5,982 bases of DNA, taken from the NCBI GenBank assembly GCA_033722675.1, contig JAWVYO010000123.1, positions 1 through 5,982 on the forward strand, written 5' to 3'. This stretch comes from DATHYU01 sp033722675 (GTDB lineage Bacteria > Actinomycetota > Acidimicrobiia > Spongiisociales > UBA11373). The notes beneath the pieces were generated by a model. It saw only the letters and a program-made list of their open reading frames with translations. It ran no database searches and was not told the origin of the DNA. This document shows positions 5,046 through 5,982 of this stretch, piece after piece (the first letter of the stretch is position 1; every line of letters starts with the position of its first letter). A program made the position numbers and the translations under genes.

Positions 5046-5714
5046 TCACCCGACGAGATATGCCGCCGTGAACGCGGCGCCGTTGAGGACGGCGTGGAGG
5101 ACGATCGGCGCGGCGACGTGGCCCGTCGCCAGTCGGAGCGCGGCGAACCCGGCGCCGGCGGCGCCGGTCGCGAGCACGGCCCCGACCACGATCCACCCGG
5201 CGGGCCGTCCCGACACCGAGGCGTTCGATTCCAGGACGTCGAGGGTCGGCAGCACGTGCCAGAGGCCGAACAGGGCCGACGACACCGCCACCGCGACCGT
5301 CGTGGACCATCGTCGGAGGCAGATCCCGAGGATGGCGCTCCGGAACACGAGCTCCTCCCCGAGCGCGGTCCCGAGGGGGATCCGAAGGAGAACCTGATAG
5401 GCCAGGCCGGCCAACCCGATCCCCGTTGCGCGTTCGTCGACATACAGGTCGCGGAGGCCCGGCACGGTCGCCCCGGCGGCGACGATGGCGGCGAGGGCGG
5501 TACCGGCGGCGAGGCCGACCAGCGCAGCCCGTCCGGCCCGGCTACGGGTGAGGCCCAACCGGTCCGAGGACACCCCGACCTGCCGGGCGATGGCCACCGT
5601 CACCAGACCGGTGCCGGCCATCGCGGGCAGGTATGCCCACCCGGGCAGGATCACGTTCACGGCGATGTTCGCCGCCACGGCCGTCGCGACGACGGGTATC
5701 AGGGCCGGCGGCAC
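5046..5714 (-). CDS. CPBP family intramembrane metalloprotease
   Basis: A 222-aa, very hydrophobic membrane protein of the CPBP/Abi family (related to Rce1 CAAX prenyl proteases and bacteriocin-processing or immunity proteins). All three family motifs are intact: EELVFR (Glu120, Glu121, Arg125), FGLWH (Phe149, His153) and HAVLN (His207, Asn211). These glutamate, histidine and asparagine residues form the intramembrane active site. Roughly seven membrane segments are visible, near residues 3-22, 26-43, 62-83, 98-115, 137-153, 172-192 and 200-220. The start is GTG at 5714; upstream in this frame only a CTG at 5723 intervenes before a stop at 5835-5837, and no good ribosome-binding site precedes 5714. 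In-frame GTG codons at residues 13, 19 and 21 are alternatives. It converges on the RRM gene and is divergent from the right-edge gene. No bacteriocin genes are seen nearby, so the substrate is unknown. Confidence 0.88.
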   Translation of the reverse strand: MPPALIPVVATAVAANIAVNVILPGWAYLPAMAGTGLVTVAIARQVGVSSDRLGLTRSRAGRAALVGLAAGTALAAIVAAGATVPGLRDLYVDERATGIGLAGLAYQVLLRIPLGTALGEELVFRSAILGICLRRWSTTVAVAVSSALFGLWHVLPTLDVLESNASVSGRPAGWIVVGAVLATGAAGAGFAALRLATGHVAAPIVLHAVLNGAAFTAAYLVG

Positions 5715-5778
5715 GGCGCTCAGACGACGACCGGGCCGCCCGCCAGGCGGTCCGGTCGGCCGGTCGCCGCACCGATTC

Positions 5779-5799
5779 CGGTGGCACCGAGGGCCACCG
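5779..5799. repeat. Short inverted repeat in the divergent intergenic region
   Basis: CGGTGGC (5779-5785) and GCCACCG (5793-5799) are exact complements around a 7-base loop. It lies 65 bp upstream of the protease start on that gene's coding strand, so it could be a leader hairpin or an operator in the 213-bp region between the divergent genes. The arms are short for DNA of this composition, and I assign no function. Apart from this, 5715-5927 contains no gene I can support. Confidence 0.3.
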
Positions 5800-5894
5800 A
5801 TGCGGTGTCTTCGTTTCGTCGCACGGCCCGGAGCCTACGGACCCGATCGTCGCGGGTGGCCCGGGATCCCGCCGGAATTGGCCGCTGTCCGGGC

Positions 5895-5900
5895 CATACT
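5895..5900 (+). promoter_or_regulatory. Possible -10 box for the right-edge gene
   Basis: CATACT matches TATAAT at four of six positions and is the most A/T-rich hexamer near the GTG at 5928; a start near 5907 would leave a leader of about 20 bases that includes AGGAG. No TTGACA-like -35 is present at the right distance; GGAATT at 5874-5879 is the nearest A/T-rich element. Confidence 0.25.
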
Positions 5901-5927
5901 TCGGAAGACGCATCCCGCAGGAGTTCC

Positions 5928-5982
5928 GTGGGTCGCCGCTCCACCGTCGCAATGATCACCGTCGCCGGCCTCGTGGCCGCCG
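5928..5982 (+). CDS. Start of an exported or membrane protein (partial)
   Basis: The last 55 bases read as the start of a gene that runs off the right edge. GTG at 5928 is preceded by AGGAG (5919-5923) with a 4-base gap. The 18 residues MGRRSTVAMITVAGLVAA have a basic start (Arg3, Arg4) followed by an uninterrupted hydrophobic stretch, the n- and h-region of a signal peptide or signal anchor. The in-frame ATG at 5952 is a less likely start because it would lose both arginines and lacks a ribosome-binding site at proper spacing. No family can be assigned from so short a fragment. It is divergent from the CPBP protease gene. Confidence 0.6.
   Translation, partial: MGRRSTVAMITVAGLVAA

Noticed and set aside
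5832..5837. TAGGCT on the minus strand as a -10 box for the protease gene
   Set aside because: It matches the consensus at only three positions, and I found no -35 element at the right distance; this is too weak to list as a promoter.
5720..5959. A 79-aa minus-strand frame ending 5 bp upstream of the protease start
   Set aside because: Its position would suit a small upstream gene, but it overlaps the well-placed start of the right-edge signal-peptide gene, has no ribosome-binding site I can see, and its R/A/P-rich sequence shows no motif.

Overview
The window is about 70% GC, with strong G/C bias at third codon positions, short Shine-Dalgarno leaders and GTG starts. This fits a high-GC actinobacterium. 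A small RRM-type RNA-binding protein is unusual in classical actinomycetes, so a deep-branching lineage such as Acidimicrobiia is a reasonable but unproven guess. I see no tRNA, rRNA, CRISPR array, insertion sequence or phage gene.

Layout, left to right. The window opens inside the last 54 codons of an unidentified plus-strand gene (1-165), whose C-terminus is a tandem hexapeptide repeat, GDQFLP, encoded by an 18-bp DNA repeat. A perfect 15-bp-arm inverted repeat follows (203-238). Next is a complete berberine-bridge-enzyme-like FAD oxidoreductase (267-1631). A short intergenic region holds a recognisable promoter and a perfect 18-bp palindrome. These lead into a two-gene unit: a TetR-family regulator (1777-2382) overlapped by a 695-aa gene (2357-4444) that encodes an alpha/beta hydrolase fused to a GT-B glycosyltransferase. 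After a 218-bp leader comes an 83-aa RRM protein (4663-4914), followed by two strong hairpins. On the minus strand, converging on it, is a CPBP (CAAX protease/bacteriocin-processing) family membrane protease (5046-5714). At the right edge a divergent plus-strand gene begins with a signal-peptide-like N-terminus (5928 onward).

How the genes may work together. The palindrome lies across the predicted transcription start of the TetR gene, so the regulator probably represses itself and the overlapping hydrolase-glycosyltransferase, and may respond to a substrate or product of that enzyme. Some BBE-like oxidases act on sugars or glycosylated natural products. The neighbouring flavoenzyme could therefore belong to the same small-molecule pathway, but only proximity and shared direction support this. 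The RRM protein, the CPBP protease and the two edge genes look like separate transcription units.

The best candidate for something little described is the TetR-controlled hydrolase-glycosyltransferase fusion. The in-frame repeat at the left edge and the RRM leader are secondary points of interest.
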